Counted from the first letter of the stretch, positions 16,373-25,004 are shown. The stretch: 64,000 nucleotides of DNA from Candidatus Brocadia sp. (GCA_011525665.1 WYAU01000020.1:1-64000); one strand, 5' to 3'. Notes: generated from the sequence alone by a model not told the origin. Translations and numbers: made by a program.

Positions 16373-16468
16373 ATGAAGCCATTTCATAATGTAAGTGATG
16401 GCGTAAGAGAAGAGTGTCTATCAATGCCTGAACCGACAACTATTTGTGAATACATTGAAACTGCGTGA
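16373..16468 (+). CDS. Possible small ORF (31 codons)
   Basis: ATG 16373 opens a short frame encoding MKPFHNVSDGVREECLSM and a further 13 residues, ending at TGA 16466. The composition is plausible for a small protein (two Cys, mixed charge) but there is no convincing Shine-Dalgarno at normal spacing, no hydrophobic segment and no homology I can name. It lies between the flavoprotein gene and the first Cys-cluster gene, a gap of 230 nt otherwise without features. Confidence 0.15.
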   Translation: MKPFHNVSDGVREECLSMPEPTTICEYIETA

Positions 16469-16571
16469 AAAGTATGATATTTATTGTTTTTTATAAAAGT
16501 AATGGTATTATTAAATCATTACAATGCTTTAAGAGTTACATTTTTAGAGAGAAGGTAGTGCACAATAGTGT

Positions 16572-17027
16572 ATGGATGGCTTTAAAACGAATAAAAATAA
16601 GGATATTCAGGGAGACACCCTTCCCTGGTATAAAGAAGGGTTAAGGTTCGAGTGTCAGCGGTGTGGCAGATGCTGTCGCGGTGAACCCGGTGTGGTATGG
16701 GTTAATAAAAAGGAGATCGAAAAGATATCAGCCTTTCTGGGTATTACGCAGAACTCGTTTGCAAAAAACTATTTAAGGAGTGTTAACGACCGATTCAGCC
16801 TGCTGGAATATGGTAACGGTGATTGTATTATGTATGATAACGGTTGTAAGATTTATGATGTAAGACCCTGCCAGTGCAGGTCATTTCCATTCTGGAAACC
16901 GAATCTGGAAAACAGGTTCGAGTGGGAGAAATTGAAGAAGACGTGCCCTGGCATAGACAAAGGAAAGTTGCATACCTTCAAAGATATAGAAGATAATGTA
17001 AGGGTATATGAAAGGCGTTACGGTTAA
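16572..17027 (+). CDS. YkgJ-family Cys-cluster protein (putative Zn/Fe chelatase), copy A
   Basis: The 151-residue protein has the family's paired Cys motifs: CQRCGRCCRGEPG near residue 30, and CIMYDNGCKIYDVRPCQCRS around 90-110, followed by a further Cys in KKTCPGID. These patterns (CxxCxxCC, then C-x7-C...C-x-C) define the CxxCxxCC (YkgJ) family, which binds zinc or an Fe-S cluster; its role is not firmly known. ATG 16572 follows the intergenic GAGAGAAGG. Its end overlaps the next gene, a paralogue, by 20 nt, so the pair is co-transcribed. Confidence 0.8.
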   Translation: MDGFKTNKNKDIQGDTLPWYKEGLRFECQRCGRCCRGEPGVVWVNKKEIEKISAFLGITQNSFAKNYLRSVNDRFSLLEYGNGDCIMYDNGCKIYDVRPCQCRSFPFWKPNLENRFEWEKLKKTCPGIDKGKLHTFKDIEDNVRVYERRYG

Positions 17028-17475
17028 TATGTGGGCAGGAGGGCCGTTGGCAGTAGACCTCTCTTCAGAGTTAGGGGATCTCTATCAGCGTTTGGAAAAA
17101 GAGTTGATGCTGCTGGATCCGGGCTGTAATGCGTGCGGAGCGTGTTGTGATTTTAGCGTCTTTGATCATGTTCTTTATGCGAGTGATATAGAAATCGATT
17201 TTATTGCCCGGCATGTAGAAGCGCCGGATTTCAATGTTTCAGACAACATTTGTCCCTTTCTGGAGGATAATAAATGCATTATCAGGGACTTTCGAACGCT
17301 TGGATGCCGCATTTTCTACTGTAATCCGCATTATAAAGAAGTTTTATGCGAGCTATATGAAAAGTATTATCAAATGATCAAGGAGTTAAGTAGGAAATAC
17401 AATACGCAATGGAAATACCTGCCTTTTCTTCAACAAATTGCTGAGTTTAAATCAAAAAAAACGGGTTCCTTCTGA
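17008..17475 (+). CDS. YkgJ-family Cys-cluster protein, copy B
   Basis: The 155-residue product contains CNACGACCDFS in the first half and CPFLEDNKCIIRDFRTLGC with RIFYC in the second, again the CxxCxxCC family layout. It is only distantly similar to its upstream neighbour. ATG 17008 lies inside the preceding gene; an ATG at 17029, immediately after that gene's stop, is an equally likely start and would shorten the protein by 7 residues. Both genes end before the FeoB operon, so involvement in metal handling is suggested by motif and position but not shown. Confidence 0.78.
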   Translation: MKGVTVNMWAGGPLAVDLSSELGDLYQRLEKELMLLDPGCNACGACCDFSVFDHVLYASDIEIDFIARHVEAPDFNVSDNICPFLEDNKCIIRDFRTLGCRIFYCNPHYKEVLCELYEKYYQMIKELSRKYNTQWKYLPFLQQIAEFKSKKTGSF

Positions 17476-17523
17476 CATCCCGGCCCACCACGTTTCACCC
17501 CTTCAAACCGAGGAAGAAAAAGT

Positions 17524-17551
17524 TTGACTTGTTTCGCAAAAGTATTATACT
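17524..17551 (+). promoter_or_regulatory. Candidate sigma-70 promoter of the feoB operon
   Basis: TTGACT (17524-17529), 16-nt spacer, TATACT (17546-17551). The 350-nt gap upstream of feoB also contains short inverted arms CATTCCCG near 17615 and CGGGAATG near 17730, like degenerate dispersed repeats. No ferric-uptake or DtxR box could be recognised by eye, and about 265 nt separate the promoter from feoB. Confidence 0.5.
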
Positions 17552-17825
17552 TTCGACAAGGAGACTCAGTATCAATGGATGCCCCATTCAGTAATTTCGA
17601 ATGTACTGCAGGTCATTCCCGCGAAACTTGATTTTAGAGGAATTTTTGTTTTATTCAAGCGGTTTTCGGGTGGGTTAAGCGGGGCGCCGACCATGTTATA
17701 AATAGCTTTATTATCGGGATTTTTGTTTATACGGGAATGGCAGAAACCCGTCCTCATGGAAACGGGGAAAGGCAATGTCGTTTCGTCTTGCAAAAAACCT
17801 GATTAGATGAACAGGATTGAGCAAA

Positions 17826-20093
17826 ATGTCTGTGGCTGATATAAAGACCTATAAGGTTGCGTTGGTGGGAAACCCAAATGTCGGGAAGAGTGTGATATTT
17901 GGTTTGTTAACGGGAAAATATGTAACCGTTTCGAACTATCCGGGAACAACGGTGGAGGTGTCTAAAGGTATTTGCAGGGGGTTGGACGGTGGAATTGAGG
18001 TTGTAGACACACCGGGGGCAAATAGTCTCATCCCCCTTTCAGAGGATGAGAGTGTTGCAAGGGATATGCTTTTAGAGGAGTACAGGAAGCATATCGTCCA
18101 GGTCGCGGATGCAAAGAACCTTCGTCGTGGTTTACTGATTACGACCCAGCTTGCAGAGATGGGACTTCCCGTTGTACTGGTGTTAAATATGTGGGATGAA
18201 CTCCTGGACAGGGGCATGAATATTGATGCAGACGCATTGCAGGGAATTTTAAGTATACCCGTCGTGAAAACTATTGCCACACACAGGGTGGGAACAGGTG
18301 CGTTGTTTCACGCTATACCCATTGCAAAAGTACCAAATCTTCACATTGATTACGGACGCTTAATCGAAGAAGGTATTTCCGGAATACAAAAGATAGTGCA
18401 GGGTAAAACGACAGTAAATGAACGGGCGCTAGCTGTAATGCTTTTATCTGGCGATGAAACCCTCGAAGAGAAGTTACGGCATAAACTTGCGGAGGATTCG
18501 CTTGCTGAGATCCAGCGTATTAGGGGCAGTGTCCAAAGCCATTTTAGCAATCCGTTGAGTTATGTGATTAACATCAAACGGGCAAATTTTGTGGATGCGT
18601 TGGTTGACAGGGTAACGCTCACTCTCAGGAAGGAAAAAGAAACCCATCCGGTTATACGGGGGATATTTTTTTATTTCCTTGTGCCGTTGGTCTCTTTTTT
18701 TATGGGATATAAGCTGACGGCATTATTGATGTATCTTATTTCATCCCGGCTTCCTTCCGACAGCATGTTGTCACTTATCACGTCTCTTGCCGTTGGTGGT
18801 ATATCGTCTCTTTGGCTCTCGTTGTACCTCTTTTTGAGGGAATACAGGGCAAAGGGTACAATTGCAGAGACATTAGGGCGCATCACCATGCATCCGGTGG
18901 CAGCATTTCCCCTCCTGATTATTATTTTATGGATTGTTTATAAGATTGTAGGGGAGTTTGGGGCGGGAAGATGCGTAGATTTTTTTGAGGAAAAGATATT
19001 TGGAAGTTCTTTAACACCTTCTGGCGGTTTTGATTTGTATGTATACATTCCCTTTATTAAAAAAACCTATCTGTTTACCCATATAAACTTTCAGGGGTTT
19101 AATTATTATTTTGGACTGTTTGCACAGAGAGTGATAAGCAAGGACAATCTTATCTTTGAATTGCTTTTGAATGAACAATCTGGGTTAATACGAGTGGGAC
19201 TTACCTATGCAATTGCCATTGTTTTTCCCATCGTGGGGTTTTTCTTTCTGGCGTTTGGCATTATGGAAGACAGCGGTTATCTTCCCCGTCTTGCTGTTAT
19301 GGTGGATAAGATATTTAAACGGATAGGGCTGAATGGAAAGGCAGTTCTTCCAATGGTGCTGGGGCTGGGTTGTGATACCATGGCGACCCTGACAACCCGC
19401 ATCCTTAATACAAAAAAGGAGAGGATTATTGCGACCCTGCTGCTGGCATTGGCCATTCCATGTTCTGCTCAATTGGGTGTGATTTCAAGTGTACTGGGCA
19501 GGGTTTCGGGGACATATTTTGCCATATACGTTTTTGTCATTTGCACACAGCTTCTCTTTGTTGGTTATTTATCATCAAAGGTCTTACCAGGGGCTCCCTC
19601 TGATTTTTTGATGGAGATACCTCCGTTTCGGATGCCGAAGTTATCAAATATCTTTATCAAGACGTTTTACAGGGTTCACTGGTTTTTAAAGGAGGCCGTG
19701 CCTTTGTTTATGCTCGGCACCCTGGCATTATTCGTGGCGACAAAATTAGGAGCGCTTTCTTTCCTGGAGAGAATAAGTGCGCCAATTGTCAGGAATTTCC
19801 TGGGACTACCGGTAGAAACAGCGCAAGGGTTTATCCTGGGATTCTTGAGAAGGGATTATGGCGCCGTGAGTATCTTTAAGACGTTGGAGGAAAAAGGGGG
19901 AAGCGCCGGCATCGACCCCAAGCAATTATTGGTTTCTTTGGTCGTAATAACCCTCTTTATCCCGTGCCTTGCCAATTTCTTTGTGATGATCAAAGAACAG
20001 GGGATAAAAAATGCGTTTTTCATGTTTGCATTTATATTGCCATATTCTCTCCTTATCGGTGGCATTTTAAGGTTCATTTTACAACGGTTTTAA
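17826..20093 (+). CDS. feoB: Ferrous iron transporter FeoB
   Basis: The 755-residue protein joins a cytosolic G domain to a polytopic membrane domain. G motifs: GNPNVGKS (15-22), the G2 Thr in NYPGTTVEV, DTPGANS, and NMWDE as G4. Membrane repeats carry the Gate-type sequences VLGLGCDTMAT and IPCSAQLGVIS, each with a Cys, and GFLRRDYGAVSI near the end. It imports Fe2+ across the inner membrane. ATG 17826 is chosen because the TTG at 17817 has no better ribosome site. No separate small FeoA gene is present; a FeoA domain instead sits on the regulator encoded two genes downstream. Confidence 0.92.
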   Translation: MSVADIKTYKVALVGNPNVGKSVIFGLLTGKYVTVSNYPGTTVEVSKGICRGLDGGIEVVDTPGANSLIPLSEDESVARDMLLEEYRKHIVQVADAKNLRRGLLITTQLAEMGLPVVLVLNMWDELLDRGMNIDADALQGILSIPVVKTIATHRVGTGALFHAIPIAKVPNLHIDYGRLIEEGISGIQKIVQGKTTVNERALAVMLLSGDETLEEKLRHKLAEDSLAEIQRIRGSVQSHFSNPLSYVINIKRANFVDALVDRVTLTLRKEKETHPVIRGIFFYFLVPLVSFFMGYKLTALLMYLISSRLPSDSMLSLITSLAVGGISSLWLSLYLFLREYRAKGTIAETLGRITMHPVAAFPLLIIILWIVYKIVGEFGAGRCVDFFEEKIFGSSLTPSGGFDLYVYIPFIKKTYLFTHINFQGFNYYFGLFAQRVISKDNLIFELLLNEQSGLIRVGLTYAIAIVFPIVGFFFLAFGIMEDSGYLPRLAVMVDKIFKRIGLNGKAVLPMVLGLGCDTMATLTTRILNTKKERIIATLLLALAIPCSAQLGVISSVLGRVSGTYFAIYVFVICTQLLFVGYLSSKVLPGAPSDFLMEIPPFRMPKLSNIFIKTFYRVHWFLKEAVPLFMLGTLALFVATKLGALSFLERISAPIVRNFLGLPVETAQGFILGFLRRDYGAVSIFKTLEEKGGSAGIDPKQLLVSLVVITLFIPCLANFFVMIKEQGIKNAFFMFAFILPYSLLIGGILRFILQRF

Positions 20094-20096
20094 TGA

Positions 20097-20510
20097 ATGC
20101 AAATACGGGGGAAGGTAATATCTATTTCAGGCAAGGTTGCAGAGGTGTGCATTATCAAAGAAAATACCGCGTGCGGGAGTTGTTCTGCCTGTCCGAAAAA
20201 AATGGGCATGCACGATGTGATAAAGGTGGCAGCGACGGAGAGGGTTCAGGTCGGGCAGGAGGTAATACTGTGCGATACGAGAAATTGGCTTTTCAGGAAT
20301 AAAATCGTATTCTCCGTGCTTGCCTTTGTGTCAGGAATCATCGTGGCGGAATTTATGTCGATGGTAATATCATTCGGCTCGCGCCACAAAGAAATTGATG
20401 TGCTTGCTGGTGGCTTAGCAATGATAATAATGGTGATTATAGTATGGCTCAAGAGGCCACGGTATCTTTTTAGGATGGAGTTGAGGGAAGGGGGAAGAAG
20501 GAAATTATGA
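20097..20510 (+). CDS. rseC: RseC/MucC-like membrane protein (SoxR-reducing system family)
   Basis: The 137-residue protein begins MQIRGKVISISGKVAEVCII, then a four-Cys cluster ACGSCSACPKKMG (consistent with binding a small metal or Fe-S centre), and ends with two transmembrane helices (about 66-85 and 98-116) in a positively charged tail. This is the RseC layout, implicated elsewhere in redox control of SoxR and in Rnf-type reduction. It begins 4 nt after feoB and overlaps the regulator gene by ATGA, so the three form one operon. A role in handling the redox state of imported iron is an inference from context only. Confidence 0.8.
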   Translation: MQIRGKVISISGKVAEVCIIKENTACGSCSACPKKMGMHDVIKVAATERVQVGQEVILCDTRNWLFRNKIVFSVLAFVSGIIVAEFMSMVISFGSRHKEIDVLAGGLAMIIMVIIVWLKRPRYLFRMELREGGRRKL

Positions 20511-21157
20511 CCGAGCCGAGTGAAGAGGAGATTCTTGAACTGATATGGACAATGGAAGAAGAGAGTAAAAAAATAGAAAAAGATTCATTGATAAAAAGGA
20601 TGCATCTCCCCGCGGCGGAAGAGAAGCTGAATGCCCTCGCTGATGAGGACTTTATTACGATGGAAAAAAATAGGGTAGAGCTTACCAAAAAGGGCCGGGT
20701 GAATGCACGATTAATTATTCGCAGACACCGGCTTGCTGAAAGATTGCTGAATGATGTCTTGGAGGTGAAAGAGGATGTCATGGATTCCAGTGCCTGTAAA
20801 TTTGAGCATATCCTGGATGAGGAGGTCACAACAAGTATATGCACGTTGTTGGGGCATCCGGTAACCTGTCCTCATGGAAAGACGATACCGTCCGGAGAGT
20901 GTTGTGAAAAGGCGAATAAAGAGATAAGGCCTGTTGTAATGCCCTTGTCAGAATTAAGACCGGGAGATACGGCAAAGGTATCCTACATTGTTACGAAATA
21001 TCACGGACGGCTTGACAGGCTATCATCCATGGGTCTCTTGCCAGGCGTTCAAATCCGACTTCATCAAAGACAACCAACCTATGTCATCCAGATGGGTGAG
21101 ACACAGATTGCATTGGATACGGCTATAGCACGGGATATATACGTCCGTCTTGTTTAG
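20507..21157 (+). CDS. DtxR/MntR-type metalloregulator with C-terminal FeoA domain
   Basis: The 216-residue protein has an N-terminal winged-helix (about 1-60), a dimerisation/metal domain with H74 and E78 (IIRRHRLAERL) and CKFEH (C97, E100, H101), the Cys-x2-Glu-His ligand set of DtxR, though the fourth His usually found four residues before that Cys is Asp here. CPHGKTIP follows. Residues about 140-216 form an SH3-like FeoA domain (MPLSELRPGDTAKVSYI ... LPGVQIRLHQRQPTYVIQMG). It likely represses the feoB operon when Fe2+ or Mn2+ is bound and may directly modulate FeoB through its FeoA part. The ATG overlaps the previous gene's stop. Confidence 0.88.
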   Translation: MTEPSEEEILELIWTMEEESKKIEKDSLIKRMHLPAAEEKLNALADEDFITMEKNRVELTKKGRVNARLIIRRHRLAERLLNDVLEVKEDVMDSSACKFEHILDEEVTTSICTLLGHPVTCPHGKTIPSGECCEKANKEIRPVVMPLSELRPGDTAKVSYIVTKYHGRLDRLSSMGLLPGVQIRLHQRQPTYVIQMGETQIALDTAIARDIYVRLV

Positions 21158-21748
21158 ATTCCCCTTATGGTGATGCCGTTGTAACGTTTTCTTCGAAATA
21201 CACCGCATAACTTTCAATACGTCAATTATTTTTTGTTCCTCATTCATTCCTCAGTGCGCCTGTCAAAGTGATGGATATTCCCAACTGCTTTAGTATCAGG
21301 GGTGGATGGGTTATTCATGTTCCCAGCCGATACCTCCGATGATTTTTGAGACATTCCGGGTTTGTCCAAAATTTCTACAAAAGTACAAAAAGCACACAAT
21401 ACCTGCTTTGCTTTTCACAGTCATAGTGAAAAGCAAAGAAAATGAAAACGTTGGTAAAGGGATAACCGATACACAAGATATTCTCAGTGATATATTTCAT
21501 GAATAGAGGCACTTATCTGCCGAATATTATGTGCCCTGACTTTTCTTACAGGAGAAATGAAATAATGAGGCATATTATTTGCTCTCACTAATGTGGCAAA
21601 ATCGGCACTGAGAATCGGTTCAGACAGAGTACTGCTCTGAACCTATTCACGAAACAGTGTCTATTCAACATGTATCAAAACCAGGAAAGGGTAACGAGAA
21701 AAAAGTCTTTTATCGTGGTCACTATTAATTTGCAAGGAGCTTGAAATT
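21158..21748. other. Intergenic region before motA with two strong inverted repeats
   Basis: This 590-nt stretch has no convincing gene. A perfect 13-bp inverted repeat CTTTGCTTTTCAC / GTGAAAAGCAAAG (21406-21418 and 21426-21438, 7-nt loop) has no T-run after it. A second, GGTTCAGA/TCTGAACC (21617-21624 and 21636-21643), follows near the motA end. Either might be an operator, a transcript-end hairpin or a repeat. motA has a Shine-Dalgarno (GCAAGGAGC). Confidence 0.55.
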
Positions 21749-22549
21749 ATGGATCCCGGTGCGCTGATTGGCCTTATCATTGGTGCTGGATTGATCATGG
21801 TAGGCATTGTAATGAGCGGTGGAGTAACTGCTGTAATGGGGTATATTGATATACCATCGATTATGATTGTCGTGGGAGGTACAGTTGCAGCGACAATTGT
21901 TCGGTTTCCCATTCCCACTGTGATGGGTGCGATTGGTGTGGCAAAAAAAACTGTTTTTGTAAAGACCGGCTCTGCGGAAGAAGAAATTAAGAGGTTGGTG
22001 GAATATTGCAAGATCAGCCGCCGGGAAGGTCTTCTGGGACTGGAGAAGGAAATCGAAAAAATCAATGACCAGTTTCTGATCAAGGCGGTGAGATTGTTGG
22101 TTGACGGCTCCGACACTGACACCCTGAGAAGTATTTTGGGTACCGAAATAGACTATATTCGTCAAAGGCATTCAGCGGGTAAGGGGATCCTTGAGTTTGC
22201 GGGCCTGATGGCCCCCGCCTTTGGTATGATAGGAACATTAATCGGGCTTGTGGATATGCTGAAAAAACTTGATGATCCTTCAAAGATCGGTGGTGGTATG
22301 GCGGTGGCGCTTATTACCACATTTTATGGGGTTATTGTGGCTAATCTCATATTATTGCCACTCGCCGGCAGGCTGGAAACTTTAAGTAAAAAGGAACTTT
22401 TATTGAAAGAAGTTATCATGGAAGGAGTAGTCTCTATTCAAAAAGGTGATGCCCCCATGATAACGGAAGACAAATTAAAATCATTTCTGCAGCCAAAGGC
22501 CGCTGAGAAAATATCCGCGAATCCCGCAAAAGAAGGAAAACCAGCCTGA
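21749..22549 (+). CDS. motA: Flagellar motor stator protein MotA
   Basis: The 266-residue protein has four predicted membrane segments: GALIGLIIGAGLIMVGIVM and the SIMIVVGGTVAATIV helix at the front, then FAGLMAPAFGMIGTLIGLVD and MAVALITTFYGVIVANLILL at the back, with the cytoplasmic loop of about 80 residues between. The conserved Pro in MAPAFGMIGTLIGL and the loop charges (RRE, around 89-91) contact FliG in family members. MotA forms the channel around MotB. It overlaps motB by one base (TGATGAG) and heads a three-gene stator operon. Confidence 0.92.
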   Translation: MDPGALIGLIIGAGLIMVGIVMSGGVTAVMGYIDIPSIMIVVGGTVAATIVRFPIPTVMGAIGVAKKTVFVKTGSAEEEIKRLVEYCKISRREGLLGLEKEIEKINDQFLIKAVRLLVDGSDTDTLRSILGTEIDYIRQRHSAGKGILEFAGLMAPAFGMIGTLIGLVDMLKKLDDPSKIGGGMAVALITTFYGVIVANLILLPLAGRLETLSKKELLLKEVIMEGVVSIQKGDAPMITEDKLKSFLQPKAAEKISANPAKEGKPA

Positions 22550-23235
22550 TGAGTGACCAGGAAAAGGGTTATGAGCCTCCCGGATGGCTGCTTACCTATG
22601 GCGATATGGTAACGTTGCTGGTCACTTTTTTTGTTATGTTGATCAGTCTTTCTACCATCAATGTGGATAAGTATAAGAAAACCATGTCGGAGGTTCAGAA
22701 AACTTTTGTGGGTGATGGCGGAGAGTTTCTTTTGGAAGACGGCACTAGTCCGTTGGAAAACCTTTTTGAAAGGGATTTCGACGTTCCGGAAACTCCTGAA
22801 ATGGAAGAGCCGATTGAGAATTTCATTGATGCCGAAGAGGCGTACCGTTATCTGTCAAATTTTCTGAATGAAAGCAAACTGGCCAAATACATAAGTATTG
22901 AGGATATAAAGATTGGTTGCAGGATACACATTCCCCTGAGTTTATGTTTTGAAAAGGGTGCATCCGTGGTAAAAAGGGAGGCGCACGTGGTTCTTATGGA
23001 ATTAGGTGCGGCGTTGAGAGGTATCAGAGGTAAGATTATGATTGATGCCAACACGGGAAGGGGTATACAGACCGGGAGGGAAGAGGCGGATTTGTCAGTT
23101 GATAGAGCTGCCAACATATGTGATTTTCTCGTGACCAGGGAACATATTGAACCGCACAGAGTCGCGATATCAGGGTACTCTGGTGTTTATGCGCCCGGAA
23201 ACGATACCATCGGAATTATTCTCTTAAAAAAATGA
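22549..23235 (+). CDS. motB: Stator protein MotB (OmpA-like), with proton-carrying Asp
   Basis: The 228-residue protein has one N-terminal membrane helix. Its start PPGWLLTYGDMVTLLVTFFV carries the essential Asp19 that relays protons. A plug region follows, then a C-terminal OmpA/MotB domain (about 105-226). That domain is worn: the usual GHTD turn reads DANTG and the end motif NxRV reads NDTIG, though the LSxxRA helix (LSVDRA) is kept, so peptidoglycan binding may be weakened. It forms the stator with MotA. A second MotB-like gene follows. Confidence 0.88.
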   Translation: MSDQEKGYEPPGWLLTYGDMVTLLVTFFVMLISLSTINVDKYKKTMSEVQKTFVGDGGEFLLEDGTSPLENLFERDFDVPETPEMEEPIENFIDAEEAYRYLSNFLNESKLAKYISIEDIKIGCRIHIPLSLCFEKGASVVKREAHVVLMELGAALRGIRGKIMIDANTGRGIQTGREEADLSVDRAANICDFLVTREHIEPHRVAISGYSGVYAPGNDTIGIILLKK

Positions 23236-23271
23236 CCCGGTTTATGCAGTTTATCGGAGGCTTTTAGGAAG

Positions 23272-23958
23272 ATGTCTGCAGGGAATCAAAGGAAAAAAAG
23301 GGTTTTTGATACAAAGTCTCCCGATATGTTCATGCTATCATATGCATCGCTCGCTACGTTATTACTGGCTTTTTTTATCGTCCTGAATACCTTTACCGAG
23401 GAAAAGAAAAAAGAGTTTATTGAGGGATTTCAAAGATCGATGAAAAAAAGGGAAATAACGTTTGGTATGGGCGGGATACTTTCGGGCTGGGGCGGCGATG
23501 AGGAAAAAGAGGCCATCCGCCAAAAGAAATATATTTATCCCGGCAAGGGAAATAAACCGATAGAAAGCAATAATAATGGTGTAGACGAAATCAGCCGTGA
23601 AGAAGATCATATCCCGGCGGCCGTTGTCGTTTCTTTTGATGAGAATGATACTACTATCCCCCTGGAGGGAAGATATTCTCTGGATAATTTGATCAATTTA
23701 ATCGGGGAAAGGCCCACTTCCCTCATTATTGAAGGGCATGCGAGAAGAAATTTTATACCCTCAGGAGAGTACCATAACTGCTGGAAGCTTTCTCTGGAGC
23801 GTGCGAAGGTGGTGGCGGATTATCTTCACGATAACGGTGCTATTTCTTTTCACCGATTGATTACTGTCGGATGCGGAAATAACAAACCATTGACGCAGGA
23901 TATCAGGGGTGATAAACATAATGACCGGGTATCAATAATTATCAATGTATTGAAATAG
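23272..23958 (+). CDS. MotB-like protein lacking the essential Asp
   Basis: This is a second 228-residue MotB paralogue. The membrane helix reads SYASLATLLLAFFIVLNTF, where the invariant Gly-Asp of MotB (LTYGDMVTLL in the neighbour) is Ala25-Ser26, so it cannot take up protons at this site. The C-terminal OmpA domain has better markers than its partner: EGHARR, LSLERAKVV and the N-D-R-V end, although the D of GHTD is again replaced. It lies 36 nt after motB behind a good Shine-Dalgarno (GGAGGC) and is apparently expressed with it. It could pair with MotB as a regulatory or anchoring subunit. Confidence 0.85.
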   Translation: MSAGNQRKKRVFDTKSPDMFMLSYASLATLLLAFFIVLNTFTEEKKKEFIEGFQRSMKKREITFGMGGILSGWGGDEEKEAIRQKKYIYPGKGNKPIESNNNGVDEISREEDHIPAAVVVSFDENDTTIPLEGRYSLDNLINLIGERPTSLIIEGHARRNFIPSGEYHNCWKLSLERAKVVADYLHDNGAISFHRLITVGCGNNKPLTQDIRGDKHNDRVSIIINVLK

Positions 23959-23975
23959 ATTGTTTTTCTTTTGGC

Positions 23976-24004
23976 TTGACAAGACCATGCGGGTGTGATA
24001 TTAA
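23976..24004 (+). promoter_or_regulatory. Candidate sigma-70 promoter of the L,D-transpeptidase
   Basis: TTGACA (23976-23981), exactly 17 nt, then TATTAA (23999-24004). The ATG at 24014 is only nine bases beyond the -10, so a start six to eight bases after it gives a leader of 2-4 nt. There is no Shine-Dalgarno, again suggesting leaderless or near-leaderless translation, as at smpB. Confidence 0.55.
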
Positions 24005-24013
24005 TTCCCTTCC

Positions 24014-24997
24014 ATGAAGACAATTCAAAAATCATGCATGATAATTTGCGGAATGTGTGCCCTTTTCGCCTTATCCAATCTCTCTGTTGTCGCATATGCC
24101 GGGATATCCGATTTTGAAATACCTAAAGAAAATAACGAGGAGTCACCTCTGATAGTAGCCAAGAAGAAGGAAGACATAATTATTTATAAAAAGGATATTA
24201 TTATTCGTTCTGATGAGCTTAAGGCGGATTCAAAAAAAGACACTGAAGATTTCAAGCCCATCGAAAAACCAGCATCAAAAAGACAAGAAACCCCCACACT
24301 GGAGGTTGTTGACAAGTATTTAAAAGAAGGGAAAAAATACGAGGCAAGAAATATTCTCTCGGATTTTTTTCTCAATAAAAAAATACCGGAAAAACAAAAA
24401 GAGATAAAGGAACTGTTAGACAGCTTGAACCAAGATTTGATCTTCTCGTCTGCACCTTCCCCGGATGCCACAATGTATACAGTCCAGCCCGGTGATGTCC
24501 TTGCCAGAATTGCGAAACAATTTAACACAAATTACGAACTGATCATGAAAATCAACGGTAAGACATCCACACGATTGAACATCGGCGAGCAATTGAAAAT
24601 ACTAACGGGAAAGACGAAGATACTTATTAGCAAGACGGGCTTTACGCTGACGTTGATGCTGAATAGCCATTATGTAAAGCAGTATCGCATTGCAACCGGG
24701 AAAAACGATAAGACACCGGTGGGTATGTTTGAAGTAAAAAATAAGATGAAAGAGCCTGTATGGTATTCGCCGGAGGGTGGGGTATTCCCCTTTGGGCACA
24801 GAGAGAATATTCTTGGTACGCGGTGGATAGGTTTCAAAGATAAACCAAACCTGTCTGGCTATGGAATTCATGGAACAACACAACCCGAAACAATCGGTAC
24901 GGCATCGTCGAATGGTTGTATCAGAATGTTAAATAGCGATGTAGAAGAACTCTATGATTTTGTGACGTTAAGCACCGAAATTGTTATCCAGGGATGA
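24014..24997 (+). CDS. LysM-L,D-transpeptidase (YkuD family)
   Basis: The 327-residue protein has an N-terminal signal (IICGMCALFALSNLSVVAYA), a linker with Lys/Glu-rich repeats, a LysM module (about 154-198, YTVQPGDVLARIAKQFNTNY), and a YkuD catalytic domain that ends in GIHGTTQPETIG and ASSNGCIRM with catalytic Cys302. It would cross-link or remodel peptidoglycan at meso-DAP residues (3-3 bonds) or attach proteins. The stop overlaps slightly with the possible upstream start of the next gene. Confidence 0.9.
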   Translation: MKTIQKSCMIICGMCALFALSNLSVVAYAGISDFEIPKENNEESPLIVAKKKEDIIIYKKDIIIRSDELKADSKKDTEDFKPIEKPASKRQETPTLEVVDKYLKEGKKYEARNILSDFFLNKKIPEKQKEIKELLDSLNQDLIFSSAPSPDATMYTVQPGDVLARIAKQFNTNYELIMKINGKTSTRLNIGEQLKILTGKTKILISKTGFTLTLMLNSHYVKQYRIATGKNDKTPVGMFEVKNKMKEPVWYSPEGGVFPFGHRENILGTRWIGFKDKPNLSGYGIHGTTQPETIGTASSNGCIRMLNSDVEELYDFVTLSTEIVIQG

Positions 24998-25004
24998 TGG
25001 AATT

